Part shown: positions 26,997 through 34,968 of the stretch, one piece after another
Layout: each line of letters begins with the position of its first letter
How positions within the stretch are numbered: position 1 is the first letter of the stretch
IMG/VR virus record: IMGVR_UViG_3300033148_002693
Coordinates: 34,717 to 98,716 of that record
Strand: one strand, 5' to 3'
Length of the DNA: 64,000 bases
Source: a virus
The notes under the pieces: generated by a model
Told to the model about the DNA's origin: nothing
Seen by the model: only the letters and a program-made list of their open reading frames with translations
Databases searched by the model: none
Translations under genes and position numbers: made by a program

Positions 26997-27224
26997 ATGA
27001 AAACAATTTCAATGTCCTGGGAATTAACATCATTACTCTGTGACAACGTTCAATACTACTTTGACGCCCTGCTAGGTTGGGATGACGTGGACAGAGCAAA
27101 TGGTTACCTCCACACGATGGCCGATACCTGCCATGCTTACAACGTTCACCATTACCACTATATCCATTGTGTTATGGTTGCGCTTTTCCACCTACACTCA
27201 GCACACCACACAGAAATTTACTAG
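26997..27224 (+). CDS. 75-residue histidine-rich protein
   Basis: Helical start (SWELTSLLCDNVQYYF) and a C-terminal half with nine His and two Cys (HAYNVHHYHYIHC, HLHSAHH), suggesting metal binding. No family recognised. Confidence 0.45.
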   Translation: MKTISMSWELTSLLCDNVQYYFDALLGWDDVDRANGYLHTMADTCHAYNVHHYHYIHCVMVALFHLHSAHHTEIY

Positions 27225-27332
27225 ACTATGGGGGCCACGCATCCTACACGCGGAGGAGAGCTATATTGAAAAGGCTACCCGCGGATAATCCGTAGGGAGG
27301 AGCAAAATAGTTAAGATTGAAAGGAGGGGGTG
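27225..27332 (+). other. Short non-coding gap
   Basis: No gene, promoter or long dyad stands out, apart from a GGAGGAG sequence and the strong ribosome site of the next gene. Confidence 0.5.
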
Positions 27333-27659
27333 ATGAAACTGCTTGATGAATACTTTGCAATTCAGAAACAGATTTATGAATACTTCGGCTATGTAGAGGA
27401 TTGGGTAATCATTCCGATTGATGATGCCAGGCAATATTTCTGGTATGAGGATGGCAAATGTGTTCACTTCGCCGAAACGGAAGAGGAATTGGAATCTAAG
27501 TCTGGGCGATATTTCATGAACGAGATTTACACACAACGATTTCTGCCGAGGTGGGTGTATCAGGCGGATGACTATACTATGATTTGTGTTGACACTCGCA
27601 CCGACGGCAACAAATTTTTGCAGATATTCGATAATGCTAAGTCGAGAGCACAGAGCTGA
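27333..27659 (+). CDS. Hypothetical 108-residue acidic protein
   Basis: ATG 27333 follows AAAGGAGGGGGTG, a very strong site. Mixed strands and helices, with an acidic middle (FAETEEELESKSGRYFMNE). Not recognised. Confidence 0.55.
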   Translation: MKLLDEYFAIQKQIYEYFGYVEDWVIIPIDDARQYFWYEDGKCVHFAETEEELESKSGRYFMNEIYTQRFLPRWVYQADDYTMICVDTRTDGNKFLQIFDNAKSRAQS

Positions 27660-27741
27660 ATGGGATGAGCTTGCAGGACTAGCAGTGCTCACACTAAGGA
27701 GAAGTGGAGGACGATGGTCAACAATGCTTGCTGGAACATAG
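27634..27741 (+). CDS. Possible 35-residue overlapping peptide carrying LAGLAVLTLRR
   Basis: ATG 27634 lies inside the end of the preceding gene. Eleven residues (LAGLAVLTLRR) are identical to the end of the peptide at 26676, while six of the eleven codons differ, all synonymously. This implies selection on the peptide, or a duplicated coding piece. Not certain to be translated. Confidence 0.3.
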   Translation: MLSREHRAEWDELAGLAVLTLRRSGGRWSTMLAGT

Positions 27742-27857
27742 CCGGTTTGTCGATTGACGATCTGCCCGATTGTCCATTCTGTGACTGGCACGAAGATGGC
27801 GTGGGATGGGTGGCAGCGGCCCGAAGGGCTCTCAGGAACGCTGACTATCATGGATGA
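27714..27857 (+). CDS. 47-residue Cys-containing peptide
   Basis: MVNNACWNIAGLSIDDLPDCPFCDWHEDG: one CPFC pair plus a separate Cys and a His could bind metal. Overlaps the next gene (ATGGATGA). Unknown. Confidence 0.45.
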   Translation: MVNNACWNIAGLSIDDLPDCPFCDWHEDGVGWVAAARRALRNADYHG

Positions 27858-28077
27858 TCTTTTTGGAGAATCAGATCTGCCGCTATTCAGCCAAACAGCA
27901 CAACACAGTAAGGTTCAGAAATTCGAGCCAAAGCCCGTGGTCAAGAACTTGTCGATGTTCAACTGTCCGATTTGTCGTGATACTGGACAGGTGCGAATTG
28001 GAAAGAAAATCATCACATGCTTTTGTAAGAAAGGGGAAACCAATGAAGGGGCAATTCAGGGCAAACAATCTAAGTAA
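27850..28077 (+). CDS. 75-residue zinc-ribbon protein
   Basis: ATG 27850 sits in the stop region of the upstream peptide. CPICRDTGQVRIGKKIITCFC is a compact zinc ribbon. The N-terminus is acidic (MDDLFGESDLPLF), resembling protein-docking peptides. Unknown partner. Confidence 0.5.
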   Translation: MDDLFGESDLPLFSQTAQHSKVQKFEPKPVVKNLSMFNCPICRDTGQVRIGKKIITCFCKKGETNEGAIQGKQSK

Positions 28078-28315
28078 CGCGGCGAGGAGAGCGATCTGGG
28101 CGCAGGGGATGAAATCCGTGTATTCATACGACATCGTTTCGGATTGCGTCATAAGGTCCGAGGAGAAGTTTTATGAGAGCCCCCATACAGACCGCACGGT
28201 CATCGTTGCCTACACACGCAAGGGCAAAAAAACCGCCACAGTATCCGCAGGAGACTTGTGGTGGTATGATTCTTGCAACTCACATCAAACGATGCCGATG
28301 GCAAGGATCAGATGA
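28043..28315 (+). CDS. Hypothetical 90-residue basic protein
   Basis: ATG 28043 after AAAGGGG, overlapping the zinc-ribbon gene. Basic, strand-rich (SYDIVSDCVIRSEEKF, TVIVAYTRKGKKTATVS). Unknown; overlaps the HNH gene by 4 bases. Confidence 0.5.
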   Translation: MKGQFRANNLSNAARRAIWAQGMKSVYSYDIVSDCVIRSEEKFYESPHTDRTVIVAYTRKGKKTATVSAGDLWWYDSCNSHQTMPMARIR

Positions 28316-28611
28316 ATAGTTTTGAGTTAAAAGTCTGGAATTGTGTGGTTGAACGTGATGGCGCAAGATGTTTGCGATGTGGTGAGCGTGGTGATCATGT
28401 TCACCATGTCATTCCCAGATCACACTTTGGCAAGAGCGGGCACGATGTTTGTTGGGACGAACGCAACATGATGTGTCTGTGCATGGACTGCCATCTTGGG
28501 ATAGTCTGGGCACACACGTATGACGGGCGCATCGAGCAACTTCGAGTATTGGCAGAACTATACGATTATGAGTATGACGATTCCCCATTTAACGAATATG
28601 TTTTATCGTAA
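28312..28611 (+). CDS. HNH endonuclease
   Basis: 99 residues. RCLRCGERGDHVHHVIP, then DERNMMCLCMDCHLGIVW: a zinc-binding CxxC/CxxC pair around the HH core of the beta-beta-alpha metal finger. Small free-standing HNH nucleases often nick DNA for packaging or spread as homing genes. Start overlaps the upstream gene. Confidence 0.8.
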   Translation: MNSFELKVWNCVVERDGARCLRCGERGDHVHHVIPRSHFGKSGHDVCWDERNMMCLCMDCHLGIVWAHTYDGRIEQLRVLAELYDYEYDDSPFNEYVLS

Positions 28612-28614
28612 AAC
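28600..28614. promoter_or_regulatory. Operator-like palindrome GTTTTATCGTAAAAC (site 2 of 4)
   Basis: One base from the perfect palindrome. It overlaps the HNH stop codon and lies about 80 bases before the -35 of the next promoter. Confidence 0.45.
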
Positions 28615-28696
28615 CGGAATCGGAGAACACGAGTGTTGAAAGTAATGGCCATCTGAAAACGTTCAAAATTTTAAGGTTATTTATGTAAACTAAACC

Positions 28697-28725
28697 TTGA
28701 CAATATACTGTCTATCTGCTATAAT
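28697..28725 (+). promoter_or_regulatory. Consensus sigma-70 promoter with extended -10
   Basis: TTGACA, 17-base spacer ending TGC, TATAAT. Upstream AATTTTAAGGTT and AAACC (abutting the -35) repeat the arrangement at 26000. Confidence 0.88.
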
Positions 28726-28757
28726 GTATATACAATAGATTATACGGAGACAGGCAA

Positions 28758-29114
28758 ATGAAACGGACAGTCACAGTAAACACAAGAAATCTCAGAGAAA
28801 AGGCAAAGACCCACAAGGTAGAACGTACAGCATACGCCGCCTGGAACGTCAAATCTGGCGGGTCTGACAAGATTTACAAAGTGACCTACGATACTCGCAG
28901 AAAAGAATTTTATTGTGAATGTGATTGGGCCGGACATGGCGGCGGTGGTTGCTCACACGTGATGGCAGTAGTAATGTGGGCGGATGAGATCAGGAACAGG
29001 AAAGCATACTTTCAGAATTCAGAGGAATCGGCAAAACGACAACATCGACCCCGTAAGATTCTGGAAACTGGACTGGACGGCAAGGAAGTTTGGGTCACGA
29101 GCAGGGCATCGTAG
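28758..29114 (+). CDS. SWIM zinc-finger protein
   Basis: 118 residues. YCECDWAGHGGGGCSHVMAV fits CxCx(n)CxH of SWIM domains (around residues 54-72), which bind DNA or proteins. The N- and C-termini are basic. First gene after a consensus promoter. Confidence 0.75.
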   Translation: MKRTVTVNTRNLREKAKTHKVERTAYAAWNVKSGGSDKIYKVTYDTRRKEFYCECDWAGHGGGGCSHVMAVVMWADEIRNRKAYFQNSEESAKRQHRPRKILETGLDGKEVWVTSRAS

Positions 29115-29126
29115 CAATGCCCTGCT
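29100..29126 (+). terminator. 10-bp hairpin at the end of the SWIM gene
   Basis: AGCAGGGCAT, a CGTAGCA loop that contains the stop codon, then ATGCCCTGCT. No T-run follows, so it may be an mRNA stabiliser or attenuator. Confidence 0.45.
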
Positions 29127-29157
29127 AAAAGGGAACTCAACATAGGAGGAAGACAAA

Positions 29158-29589
29158 ATGGAAAATGCAGTGAAGGTGCGATGGGTATCAGATGCGAAAA
29201 CGAAATTTGTTATCAAACCAGCGATGATTCGTATTCGCAGGAGTGATGATAACAGCGAATTGGTCGAGTACTATCCAACCAATGAAAAGCCACTCCCGGT
29301 GGATGTCTTCCAGATGATTGAATACAGGGTTGCAAACGACTGGCTTCCGCTCAGGGAGGAGCTTGTGAGCACGAGCATGGATGACATTGAGACTCGTCTC
29401 AGATTGTCTCGCGAAGCAGAAGACGTTTTGGCGGACATCGCGGCGGAAGCGGGAGCAATGCTCTCAGTTCCGGTATTCGATGAATACCGAGAACAGCGAG
29501 GCTATAAGCCAGGGTGGACGTTCTACAAAATCAAAGAATCTCTTGGATATGACATTGCCACGAGGGTTTGCGGCAGAGAGGGGCAGTAA
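29158..29589 (+). CDS. Hypothetical 143-residue protein
   Basis: Start after TAGGAGGAAG. Strand-rich N-terminus (VKVRWVSDAKTKFVIKPAMIRIRR) and an acidic helical second half (TRLRLSREAEDVLADIAAE). Not recognised. Confidence 0.6.
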   Translation: MENAVKVRWVSDAKTKFVIKPAMIRIRRSDDNSELVEYYPTNEKPLPVDVFQMIEYRVANDWLPLREELVSTSMDDIETRLRLSREAEDVLADIAAEAGAMLSVPVFDEYREQRGYKPGWTFYKIKESLGYDIATRVCGREGQ

Positions 29590-29612
29590 GCAAAGCGCAT
29601 CCAGGAACATGC

Positions 29613-29618
29613 TATAAT
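29613..29618 (+). promoter_or_regulatory. Extended -10 promoter element
   Basis: TGCTATAATG matches an extended -10; no good -35 is present at 17 bases. Between it and the next gene lies the hairpin ACCGGC-AAG-GCCGGT. Confidence 0.45.
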
Positions 29619-29681
29619 GTATGTAGAGTCGAGAACACAACTGTAGGGCTAACCGGCAAGGCCGGTAGAGGGGGAAAGGCG

Positions 29682-30011
29682 ATGATAAAAATGGAGCTTC
29701 GGATCGGTGACCGAGTTCGTGTCGTTGACGGCAGAACCCATGAGGTTCTGGGGAGCGGCAGGGTATTAGTGCTCCCCTTTCGCCCCTTCCCCTACCTGCC
29801 TACTATTGATGAGGTTGGTATATCGGCTCTGAAGGGTCGAGAGTTGATCAGTAACGCGATCCATGTGCACGTAGATGGCCGCGAGCGGCTGGTATGTTAT
29901 GTACCAGTTGCGTGGATAGAGTTTGACAATAATATTATCCCACCGGTGGCGTCACAACCAGCAGAAAGGAACGAGAACGGTGAAGATAAATTACTCGGAG
30001 GGTCAAAATGA
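29682..30011 (+). CDS. Hypothetical 109-residue barrel-like protein
   Basis: ATG 29682 after GGGGGAAAGG. MELRIGDRVRVVDGRTHEVL suggests a KOW/SH3-type barrel; the C-terminus is polar. Unknown. Confidence 0.5.
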   Translation: MIKMELRIGDRVRVVDGRTHEVLGSGRVLVLPFRPFPYLPTIDEVGISALKGRELISNAIHVHVDGRERLVCYVPVAWIEFDNNIIPPVASQPAERNENGEDKLLGGSK

Positions 30012-30238
30012 TGAAAAACGAGAATCTTCTCAAGGCTTACAAAATCGATGAAGCGAACAAAAGGGCTTTTTTCAGCCCAGACGAGAGGGCAGCCGCGAAG
30101 CGTGTAGCCTACCAGAAACCTGGTTGGGTGATCATCATCGAAGAGCGCGAGTGTGATGTGGGATGGTTGGCCCCCCGCTGTCGATGGGTTTGCAGCAGTA
30201 ACGGTAGGACAGTCGACAGATTGCCAAATGCGAAATAA
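30008..30238 (+). CDS. 76-residue hypothetical protein
   Basis: Helix then strands with two Cys pairs spread out (ECDVGWLAPRCRWVCSS). Start overlaps the upstream gene (ATGATG after CGGAGGGTC). Unknown. Confidence 0.5.
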   Translation: MMKNENLLKAYKIDEANKRAFFSPDERAAAKRVAYQKPGWVIIIEERECDVGWLAPRCRWVCSSNGRTVDRLPNAK

Positions 30239-30252
30239 AAAAGGAAAGGGAA

Positions 30253-30720
30253 ATGAATGTCGTTGAGAAAGAAGTTGTAGAAGCGTATCAATTGCAGATG
30301 AGGGAAGTTGCGAATTGCAAGGCAGAGGTTGATAAATTGGAGTATCGATCTTCGCAACTTCGAAATAAGCTTGCAGAAGAGTGTATGGAATATCAATGGC
30401 TCATCGAAACCAATGAGGCCCTTGAGTTTGCAAGACAGAAGATGGCTGATGAGTTAGCGATAGCCAAAGACATTCGGGTGAATATCTTCAATCTGGACGG
30501 AGTGAAGGCGAAGATTATGGGTCTCGGTATCCGAGTTATGCGCCGGCTTGTGATGGACGAGAGGGAGGTGATCGAGTGGTGCAGACACAATGCTCCCCAG
30601 CATCTTGGCTTGAAATCATCGTTCAAGAAGGCTGCGTTGAAGTCTGATGAAGACGTTCGATGGGCTCCGTTTGGCATCGAAGAAGCCCCTGTCACAACGG
30701 TCGGGAAGGAGTGGAAATGA
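30253..30720 (+). CDS. Coiled-coil protein, possibly Gp157/Gam-like
   Basis: 155 residues. A long coiled coil (about 1-85) is followed by VIEWCRHNAPQHLG and FKKAALKSDED. A coiled coil followed by a short basic end is the layout of siphovirus Gp157 and Mu Gam-type DNA-end proteins, but key motifs are not clear. Located directly before a ParB-like gene. Confidence 0.45.
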   Translation: MNVVEKEVVEAYQLQMREVANCKAEVDKLEYRSSQLRNKLAEECMEYQWLIETNEALEFARQKMADELAIAKDIRVNIFNLDGVKAKIMGLGIRVMRRLVMDEREVIEWCRHNAPQHLGLKSSFKKAALKSDEDVRWAPFGIEEAPVTTVGKEWK

Positions 30721-31493
30721 CTGTTAAAGTGATACTGGAAGTTCCCCTAGAAGACATTATTCTTGGAGATAATCCCAGAGGTCGAGTTGGGAATACAACA
30801 GACCTTCAAGCGAGTATCAAAGAGCGCGGGTTGCTTCAACCGTTAACTGTACGCTCTGAGGGTGAAAAGTTTATGCTCCTAAGCGGGTACCGTCGCTTGA
30901 AGGCTGTCAAGGCGTTGGGATGGGAAACAGTGCCCATAGCCATCATCCCAGAATCAGATGAAGTCGATCTGGCGGATATGCTTGCGGCGAATCTGTACAA
31001 GGCTCCCGACTTACTATCAGAGGCGATGGCTGTTCGGGAATTGATGAAGAAAAAGGGCTGGTCAGTGAGTCGTGCGGGAAGGGTTATCGGCCGTAGCGTC
31101 AACGACATCAAGACTATGGCAGATTTGCTTGAGGCCGACGAATCTGTCCAGAACGCAGTTGTAGAGGGACGCATGTCGCTAACGGCGTTTCGAGCCATCT
31201 GCAAGGAAAGCAAGGAACGCCAAAGGGCAATTGTTGAAGATGCAAAGCCGCGAAATAAAGATGGAAAGTTGACTATCACTACGGTCAAGGCTGCCAGGGA
31301 CAAGGTACGGGGTCAAACGGAGAAGCGCATTGAGGGGCTTGACACTGATGGCCCTGTCCAGCTTCTAAACGCTGCTCTTGCTCTTGTGGGGTCTGTGAAG
31401 GGGCCATTCGACAGCACAATCGGCAATCGAGTCGAGCATGTACTTGACAAGATTATCAGTGAAGCTACAGCATTGAAAGGAGAATTGAAATGA
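30717..31493 (+). CDS. ParB/Spo0J-like nuclease-fold DNA-binding protein
   Basis: 258 residues from ATG 30717. EVPLEDIILGDNPRGRV, SIKERGLLQPLTVR, LLSGYRRLKAVKALGWETVP and LAANLYKAPDLL match the ParB N-terminal domain; the GYRRLKA box is the phosphate-binding arginine patch. An HTH follows (GWSVSRAGRVIGRSVNDIKT). No ParA is adjacent, so a role in plasmid-like partitioning or as a transcription factor or nuclease are both possible. Confidence 0.8.
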   Translation: MTVKVILEVPLEDIILGDNPRGRVGNTTDLQASIKERGLLQPLTVRSEGEKFMLLSGYRRLKAVKALGWETVPIAIIPESDEVDLADMLAANLYKAPDLLSEAMAVRELMKKKGWSVSRAGRVIGRSVNDIKTMADLLEADESVQNAVVEGRMSLTAFRAICKESKERQRAIVEDAKPRNKDGKLTITTVKAARDKVRGQTEKRIEGLDTDGPVQLLNAALALVGSVKGPFDSTIGNRVEHVLDKIISEATALKGELK

Positions 31494-32083
31494 GACAGAT
31501 AGTCCTGGATGGGACGCCACGAGGTTGCGGAACGCTGAAAGAGAGGGCTTGCTACGCTGTAGGTACACCTGGGGATATCGGCAAATTCAAGTCATGGTAT
31601 TGGCTCTCTGGTTCTCTATTTCCCTGTGAAGAAGAGATGATTTGGTGCGAGGTCCCGGCGAGAACACAGGTTGTAATCAATCCAATTGCTACGCTCAAGT
31701 ATGGTCAATTGTGGGAAGCGCATTGGGCATCTCCTACTAGTGTCCTTGACGGATTGGTCAGCTTCGGTCGGAATGGCATTGCGGATCATGTCGGCAGGCA
31801 GTACACGCCGTTTGGGTTTGCTTTCGAGTGTTTTGAGAGGGGTCCTAGCAGGAGGATTTCGCCAGAGATAGCGAAGAAGCTAGCTGGATGTGTTCCGTTC
31901 CCGATATTCTTCTCTCACAAAGACATACCGCAATTGCTCATACCGAGGACTACTTGCATTGGGCATTTGAGCAAGGACTGTGTTACGACAAATTGGATTT
32001 TACTGAATTTGACTGGTCACGCATGTGGAAGAACAGCAAGTTCAGTCCGTTGGTTTTTGGTCTTGGGGATTGGGTGCATATAA
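31490..32083 (+). pseudogene. Hypothetical gene, first part (frame broken near 31,900-31,960)
   Basis: 197 residues in this frame, but the last about 45 (IPRTTCIGHLSKDCVTT) look like random reading. A well-formed continuation (HTEDYLHWAFEQGLCYDKLDF) lies in the neighbouring frame. No classic slippery heptamer is seen. Either a true frameshift mutation or a sequencing/assembly error. Function unknown. Confidence 0.45.
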
Positions 32084-32271
32084 CACAGGTCATCTTGGAA
32101 ATCGATCACATTGCCAGAACGCCAGGGGACAAGGTAATAAACTCGTGGTATGAGCATGAACGGCAAGAGGCGATTTTCGGGGGATCGTGGATCACTGACA
32201 TTGCATACATCGGTGAAGACGTTCCAGATGACTTGGCTGAAGCTGGTGTGGTTTCTGCTAGAATTGAATGA
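31888..32271 (+). pseudogene. Hypothetical gene, second part in the shifted frame
   Basis: The convincing part starts near base 31,945 and runs to the stop; it has WSRMWKNSKFSPLVFGLGDW and an acidic end. It has no ribosome site of its own, which supports it being the tail of the gene begun at 31490. Confidence 0.45.
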
Positions 32272-32286
32272 AGCTAAGGAATTACA

Positions 32287-32829
32287 ATGGATCAGTTACA
32301 ACAATTGACACAGGCATTGAATTATCTTGATAAGGTTTGTGATGGTGCTTATAAGCGTGACGTCACTGGTTTCAATGGTGCTGATTCTGGATTTGGCAAA
32401 TGGCTGTCCTTCCAAGCACGCACCGTTGGCCTCGACAATCATCGTCAAATTCAGGCTGTAAACCTGTTACAGAAATACCGTGGACAGATTGAGTCTGCTG
32501 GGTTAGAACTCCCCACTATCGATGAGTATCAGGTCACTGGAGATTCTGGGGAATCAATATCTGTGAAGATCACAGTTGAAGATGGTCAAATTGCTATCAG
32601 GTTTGGTAAGGACAATCCGGCATTCAAACAGCTTTTGGACAAGGCTAGAGGGCTTTCCAAAAGGCGGTTTGATTGGGACCTCAAAGCTTGGCTTTGTCCC
32701 ATGAGCATTGCCGGTGAGATTGTTGCGGCATTCCCCGAAGCCGATATAGATGAAGCGATCAAAAGCGTTCCGGTTGAGAGTAAACCAAAGTGTGAGGTTG
32801 TGATTTCTCGTGAGAAATTGTTGGTGTAG
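32287..32829 (+). CDS. HARP-like / helicase N-terminal-like domain, free-standing
   Basis: 180 residues. The start (GADSGFGKWLSFQARTVGLDNHRQIQAV) resembles the N-terminal region of phage SNF2/DEAD helicases, and RRFDWDLKAWLCPMS near residue 128 resembles the HARP motif of SMARCAL1-type helicases. No helicase motor follows in this frame, so it may be a detached accessory domain. Confidence 0.45.
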   Translation: MDQLQQLTQALNYLDKVCDGAYKRDVTGFNGADSGFGKWLSFQARTVGLDNHRQIQAVNLLQKYRGQIESAGLELPTIDEYQVTGDSGESISVKITVEDGQIAIRFGKDNPAFKQLLDKARGLSKRRFDWDLKAWLCPMSIAGEIVAAFPEADIDEAIKSVPVESKPKCEVVISREKLLV

Positions 32830-32860
32830 CTATAATTGGAATTGTTTGGAGCATAAAACG

Positions 32861-33142
32861 GTGAGAATCAGACTGAACGACAAACAATGCAGGCCGACAT
32901 TGAGAAATAGGTTGGAGCTTCACGAGTTGTATCCAGATACAATCTTGCTGTTTCGTATCGGGGATTTTTATGAAGCGTTTGATGACGATGCAAAAGTGGT
33001 AGCTGAGGAATGCCGGATCATGCTCACCGGCGGAGTGATTTGTATCGCTGGTTTTCCATGTACATCCTCTGAGAAATACGTCAAGATGCTGGTTGATTCT
33101 GGTTTCAAAGTAGGATTGATAGATAATAGAATAAGTACTTGA
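32861..33142 (+). CDS. Free-standing MutS domain I-like protein
   Basis: 93 residues from GTG 32861 (a TTG at 32846 is possible). RNRLELHELYPDTILLFRIGDFYEAFDDDAKVVAEE matches the mismatch-recognition domain I of MutS, including the Phe-X-Glu (FYE) that stacks on a mismatched base, and continues LTGGVICIAGFPCTSSEKYVKMLVDSGFKVGLID. The rest of MutS (clamp, ATPase) is absent. Could sense damaged or mismatched DNA, or block host MutS; the latter is inference. Confidence 0.75.
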   Translation: MRIRLNDKQCRPTLRNRLELHELYPDTILLFRIGDFYEAFDDDAKVVAEECRIMLTGGVICIAGFPCTSSEKYVKMLVDSGFKVGLIDNRIST

Positions 33143-33167
33143 CAATATAATCACAATATGTTATAAT
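33139..33167 (+). promoter_or_regulatory. Consensus sigma-70 promoter
   Basis: TTGACA, 17-base spacer, TATAAT. The -35 overlaps the end of the MutS-I-like gene; the promoter drives the HTH gene at 33192. Confidence 0.88.
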
Positions 33168-33191
33168 AACTACAAGGAAGGGGGTGATTGC

Positions 33192-33446
33192 ATGGAGGAA
33201 CTTTACACAGCACAGCAAGTGAGCCAGATTTTGGGGTTGGATGGAACTGGAACTCAAGTGCTTTATATGAGACGCAATGGGTTCTGGATTCAGACAGATA
33301 GTGGGTTAATACGTGTCAGTCCTGGAACGATTGGGAAACAGTTTAGCCCACGTAAGATAATGTTCACAAAGCAAGACATCGCTTTGATGCGATTGCGGAA
33401 GGGGCGTGGGGCTGTACCGAAATCTGTGAAGCAGGCTGTAGCATAA
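33192..33446 (+). CDS. Small excisionase/MerR-like DNA-binding protein
   Basis: 84 residues. LYTAQQVSQILGLDGTGTQVLYMRRNGFW is the winged-helix start typical of MerR/Xis-type regulators. The C-terminus is basic. It follows a consensus promoter and AGGAAGGGGG. Confidence 0.65.
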   Translation: MEELYTAQQVSQILGLDGTGTQVLYMRRNGFWIQTDSGLIRVSPGTIGKQFSPRKIMFTKQDIALMRLRKGRGAVPKSVKQAVA

Positions 33447-33466
33447 TAGAGAAAGGGGGTGTGGAA

Positions 33467-33601
33467 ATGGCTACAACCAAAGAAGTCAATGTCGAGCTGA
33501 ATTGTGCGTTCTATCTTGACAATCCAGATTTGCCGACGCCAGATGAGGTCGATTGTATTGGCGACCCCATCGCCGTCGCAGAAGAGATCGAGGAGATGTA
33601 A
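33467..33601 (+). CDS. 44-residue acidic peptide
   Basis: MATTKEVNVELNCAFYLDNPD then an acidic end (AEEIEEM). Start after GAAAGGGGGTG. Unknown; too small for a fold call. Confidence 0.5.
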   Translation: MATTKEVNVELNCAFYLDNPDLPTPDEVDCIGDPIAVAEEIEEM

Positions 33602-33602
33602 A

Positions 33603-33956
33603 GTGGAAAAAGTCGGTAAGTCAGTTGAAGAAATCATCGGAGATGAAATCAAAGTTGTAAGTATCCCGGTGACTTCTAGCATCAAGATGGACCTAGGGGC
33701 ACTTGTCCCAGAATTGGGTATTGCATTCTCCAATGCGATGCCTGCTGTTGCTCAGTTGATAGCATCCGTAGAAATACAGATGCGCGTACCGCCTGGGTAT
33801 AGCCCTGGCGAGAAATTCACTGAGGATCAAGAACGACTACATCGAGCGGTACGTTACGTTGCTGATGTGGTCGATGTTGCAAACACGGAGAGATTGGAGG
33901 TGATAGCCGAAACTTTGAGAGACCTGTTCAGCCCTGGCACGGCTGACGAACTGTAA
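33603..33956 (+). CDS. Hypothetical 117-residue protein ending TADEL
   Basis: GTG 33603 after GAGGAGATGTAAA. Begins KVGKSVEEIIGDEIKVV and is helical in its second half. The last residues TADEL match the SADEL end of the next gene, hinting at a shared docking tail. Confidence 0.55.
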   Translation: MEKVGKSVEEIIGDEIKVVSIPVTSSIKMDLGALVPELGIAFSNAMPAVAQLIASVEIQMRVPPGYSPGEKFTEDQERLHRAVRYVADVVDVANTERLEVIAETLRDLFSPGTADEL

Positions 33957-33995
33957 GGCGAAACCTGAAATCGCAGAATGATAAGGAGAATGAAA

Positions 33996-34805
33996 ATGAG
34001 TTGGGCAGACAAAAGAGGAAAAGTATCCGAGACATGGTATGGAGCGAAATTGGACGAGGGTGTCTATTGTGCGACACTTGTCCGCATCGGAGAGCCGTTT
34101 GTAGTCCACAATAGACAGTATGGAACATCAATCAAGGTATCATTCGATTGGTGGCCCGATGTTTGCGACGATCCCAAACACTTGATCAGTGATGCCGTGA
34201 ACCTTCCGATGGTCCCCGGAGCATCAGAACAATTGGCCGAAACCAAAGGCCGACTCCCCGAAGATATGTACAATCTCATTGCAGATGAGTACGGATCACG
34301 TATGGCTATTTGCCAACTTGCATCCGTCCTTGGAGGTTATGAGATGGTCAAGGGGAAGGATGGTAAAGTGGAAAAAGAGTTGCTTCCATCGAAGATGCTC
34401 GGAGCGCGGGCATACATCACTGTGACGAAAGGCGAGAACAGGATGTATATCAAGCGTGAGGAGATCATGGCCGTCGAGTCAGACGATGAGCCGCCCGATA
34501 GGGTTTGGAAGAATCCCTGGACAGATAAGGGACAGAAGGAATCACGAGAGACCGCTCCTAAAGAGATCGTCGAGTATATACGGGAGTTGGCAACAACGAT
34601 GAAGAAAGCCTTCGGTGGGAAAGAGGGTGAGCAGTTCATCAAACGGGTAAATCGTGCCCGCACAGAGTTCGATCCAAAAAGTACCAAACTCAACAATGTG
34701 AGCGTAGAAGGGGCAAACAGGTTAATAACCTGGATGCGCGATGAATACGCAAAGGCTGAGATCGAATTCCCAGAACCGCCCGTCGATAGTGCGGATGAAT
34801 TGTAG
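33996..34805 (+). CDS. Hypothetical 269-residue DNA-metabolism-type protein ending SADEL
   Basis: ATG 33996 after AAGGAGAATGAAA. Strand-rich N-terminal half (EGVYCATLVRIGEPFVV, GTSIKVSFDWWPD), which could be an OB-like fold, then a basic and helical C-terminal half. The acidic tip PPVDSADEL is reminiscent of SSB-type tails that recruit partners, but the family is not recognised. Confidence 0.5.
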   Translation: MSWADKRGKVSETWYGAKLDEGVYCATLVRIGEPFVVHNRQYGTSIKVSFDWWPDVCDDPKHLISDAVNLPMVPGASEQLAETKGRLPEDMYNLIADEYGSRMAICQLASVLGGYEMVKGKDGKVEKELLPSKMLGARAYITVTKGENRMYIKREEIMAVESDDEPPDRVWKNPWTDKGQKESRETAPKEIVEYIRELATTMKKAFGGKEGEQFIKRVNRARTEFDPKSTKLNNVSVEGANRLITWMRDEYAKAEIEFPEPPVDSADEL

Positions 34806-34832
34806 TTTGTGAGATACCGCTATGGCAGGGGA

Positions 34833-34948
34833 CATAGTGCATGGGTTGAGCTTGATTCGACGTAATGAATCCGGTGCGCCTGCAATGTATCGGGCATAGG
34901 CACTGTAAGGGGTTAATATAGAATACACAATGATACTCATGCACTATG
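34833..34948. repeat. 116-bp inverted-repeat-bounded element, copy 1
   Basis: CATAGTGCATGGGT at one end pairs with ACTCATGCACTATG at the other (one G-U). The inside is nearly identical to copy 2 at 35306 (about 75 bases almost unchanged, including GATTC and GAATC arms). Either a MITE-like element or a structured RNA. Confidence 0.75.
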
Positions 34949-34968
34949 CAACACAGGGAGGTTAGGCA

